Of a stretch of 6,678 nucleotides of DNA, positions 6,297-6,678 are shown one piece after another. The stretch covers positions 1-6,678 of the forward strand of contig JAFDBW010000306.1 of assembly GCA_019313105.1 (NCBI GenBank), written 5' to 3'. Source of the stretch: Deltaproteobacteria bacterium (GTDB lineage Bacteria > Desulfobacterota > Desulfuromonadia > Desulfuromonadales > BM103). The notes under the pieces are model-generated. The model worked only from the letters and a program-made list of their open reading frames with translations. It searched no databases and was not told where the DNA came from. Each line of letters starts with the position of its first letter. Within the stretch, counting starts at the first letter, position 1. The position numbers and the translations under genes are program-made.

Positions 6297-6396
6297 GACA
6301 GTTGAGGACAAAAAGAGACCTGCCCCTTGCAACGTGGGTTATGTTGGGATTTCGGAAAGAAATTCCACCACAGAGCCAAAACCAAGGAGGCAGGTC
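6297..6396 (+). ncRNA. Candidate bridge-RNA region of the IS110 left end
   Basis: IS110-group elements encode a structured bridge RNA in the non-coding left end, upstream of the recombinase gene. Here a hairpin is visible: TGGGATTTC (6345-6353) pairs with GAAATTCCA (6359-6367) around a GGAAA loop, with scattered outward pairs separated by unpaired bases. An outer 8-bp stem, GACCTGCC (6317-6324) with GGCAGGTC (6389-6396), would enclose it. Stem plus internal loops fits the general form of a bridge RNA, but I could not match guide loops to element ends, because the right end and the target are not available. The extent given is a guess. Confidence 0.3.
6317..6396 (+). promoter_or_regulatory. 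Inverted repeat able to mask the transposase ribosome binding site
   Basis: GGCAGGTC (6389-6396), which lies between and partly on the AAGGAGG ribosome binding site (6384-6390) and the ATG at 6397, is the exact reverse complement of GACCTGCC at 6317-6324. Two further pairs extend the stem beyond one mismatch. In a transcript starting upstream, the start region would be paired and translation lowered. A transcript starting inside the repeat would be free. This is a known way for insertion sequences to avoid impinging transcription; its use here is inference. Confidence 0.4.
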
Positions 6397-6678
6397 ATGA
6401 AAAAGTCTATCATGTATGTCGGTCTGGACGTCCACAAAAACTCGATCGAAGTTGCTTTTGCCGACGCGGGTCGTGATGGTGAAGTGAGAAGCTACGGCAA
6501 GATTGATGGCAATCTCACCGATCTCGACAAGGTGATCCGAAAACTGGAATCGAAAGGATCTGAGCTACACTTTGCCTATGAAGCCGGGCCGTCTGGCTAT
6601 GAGATTTATCGTCATCTTCGTCGTCATGGGTACAATTGTATCGTCGTTGCTCCTTCGCTGATTCCCCGTCAGAGTGGC
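6397..6678 (+). CDS. IS110-family transposase/recombinase, N-terminal part
   Basis: The first 94 codons are present and open to the window end. The protein begins MKKSIMYVGLDVHKNSIEVA, the typical start of the RuvC-like DEDD domain of IS110/IS1111 recombinases, with Asp11 as the first catalytic acid. AYEAGPSGYEIYRHLRRHG follows with Glu62, the second acid. IVVAPSLIPRQSG then leads towards the segment where the family usually continues with K-T-D-x-x-D-A beyond the window. The C-terminal Tnp20-like domain with its catalytic serine would also be outside. A very strong ribosome binding site, AAGGAGG (6384-6390), lies 6 bases before the ATG. These enzymes excise and insert the element through a circular intermediate guided by a bridge RNA. 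Whether the gene is intact cannot be judged. Confidence 0.93.
   Translation, partial: MKKSIMYVGLDVHKNSIEVAFADAGRDGEVRSYGKIDGNLTDLDKVIRKLESKGSELHFAYEAGPSGYEIYRHLRRHGYNCIVVAPSLIPRQSG

Larger units (their letters stand above)
6221..6678 (+). mobile_element. IS110-family insertion sequence, left part only
   Basis: An IS110-type transposase gene begins at 6397 and runs off the window, so only the left part of the element is present. IS110 elements lack conventional terminal inverted repeats and usually make no target duplication, so I cannot place the left boundary. The given start is the outer limit, just after the terminator; the true end lies somewhere between 6221 and about 6317. The non-coding stretch contains a TAGCCTT-AA-AAGGCTA palindrome (6243-6258), which may be host or element DNA. 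The element sits directly downstream of a terminator hairpin; some IS110-family members do insert near palindromic DNA. Confidence 0.75.

Noticed and set aside
6291..6305. Four-codon frame ATG GCT GAC AGT TGA after an AGGAG, a possible leader peptide
   Set aside because: It is too short to carry any signal, and nothing downstream suggests attenuation. It more likely lies in the non-coding IS left end or flank.

Overview
The window looks like a piece of an anaerobic Gram-negative bacterial chromosome, most likely a member of Desulfobacterota/Deltaproteobacteria. This is an inference from a YgeW-type carbamoyltransferase (typical of anaerobic purine catabolism), a lipoprotein plus FtsX/MacB-type ABC transporter cassette, and an IS110-family element. 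No marker gene fixes the taxonomy. All recognisable genes lie on the + strand.

Region 1 (1-1403): a nearly full-length ygeW-like carbamoyltransferase gene (91-1287). It is interrupted by an in-frame TAG exactly at the serine of the carbamoyl-phosphate-binding S-T-R-T-R motif. A strong Rho-independent terminator and a second hairpin follow. Region 2 (1404-2911): an intergenic stretch with small palindromes, then an MFS transporter gene (1707-2865). This gene also carries an in-frame TAG (2340-2342) and a +1 frameshift at a run of eight G. Region 3 (2866-3405): about 540 bases of A+T-rich DNA without a supportable gene, ending in a promoter-like site that overlaps a palindrome.

Region 4 (3406-6220): an intact cassette of four genes. 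In order they encode a small exported Cys-rich protein, a small lipoprotein with a C-x4-C motif, a MacB/FtsX-type permease and its LolD/MacB-type ATPase. The last three are tightly coupled (1-bp gap, then 8-bp overlap). The cassette ends in two hairpin terminators. It probably forms a periplasm-facing ABC system of unknown substrate; metal or thiol handling is the best guess. No MacA-like adaptor or outer-membrane partner is in the window.

Region 5 (6221-6678): the left part of an IS110-family element. Its non-coding left end can fold into extended hairpins, a candidate bridge-RNA region. The transposase start follows at 6397 and the gene runs off the window edge.

The most notable signal is that two neighbouring genes carry internal in-frame amber codons while none of the six gene ends visible here uses TAG (four TAA, two TGA). 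Either the two genes are decaying pseudogenes (the simpler reading, supported by the G-run frameshift and nearby IS), or the organism reads through amber codons, or the sequence has errors. The window alone cannot decide.
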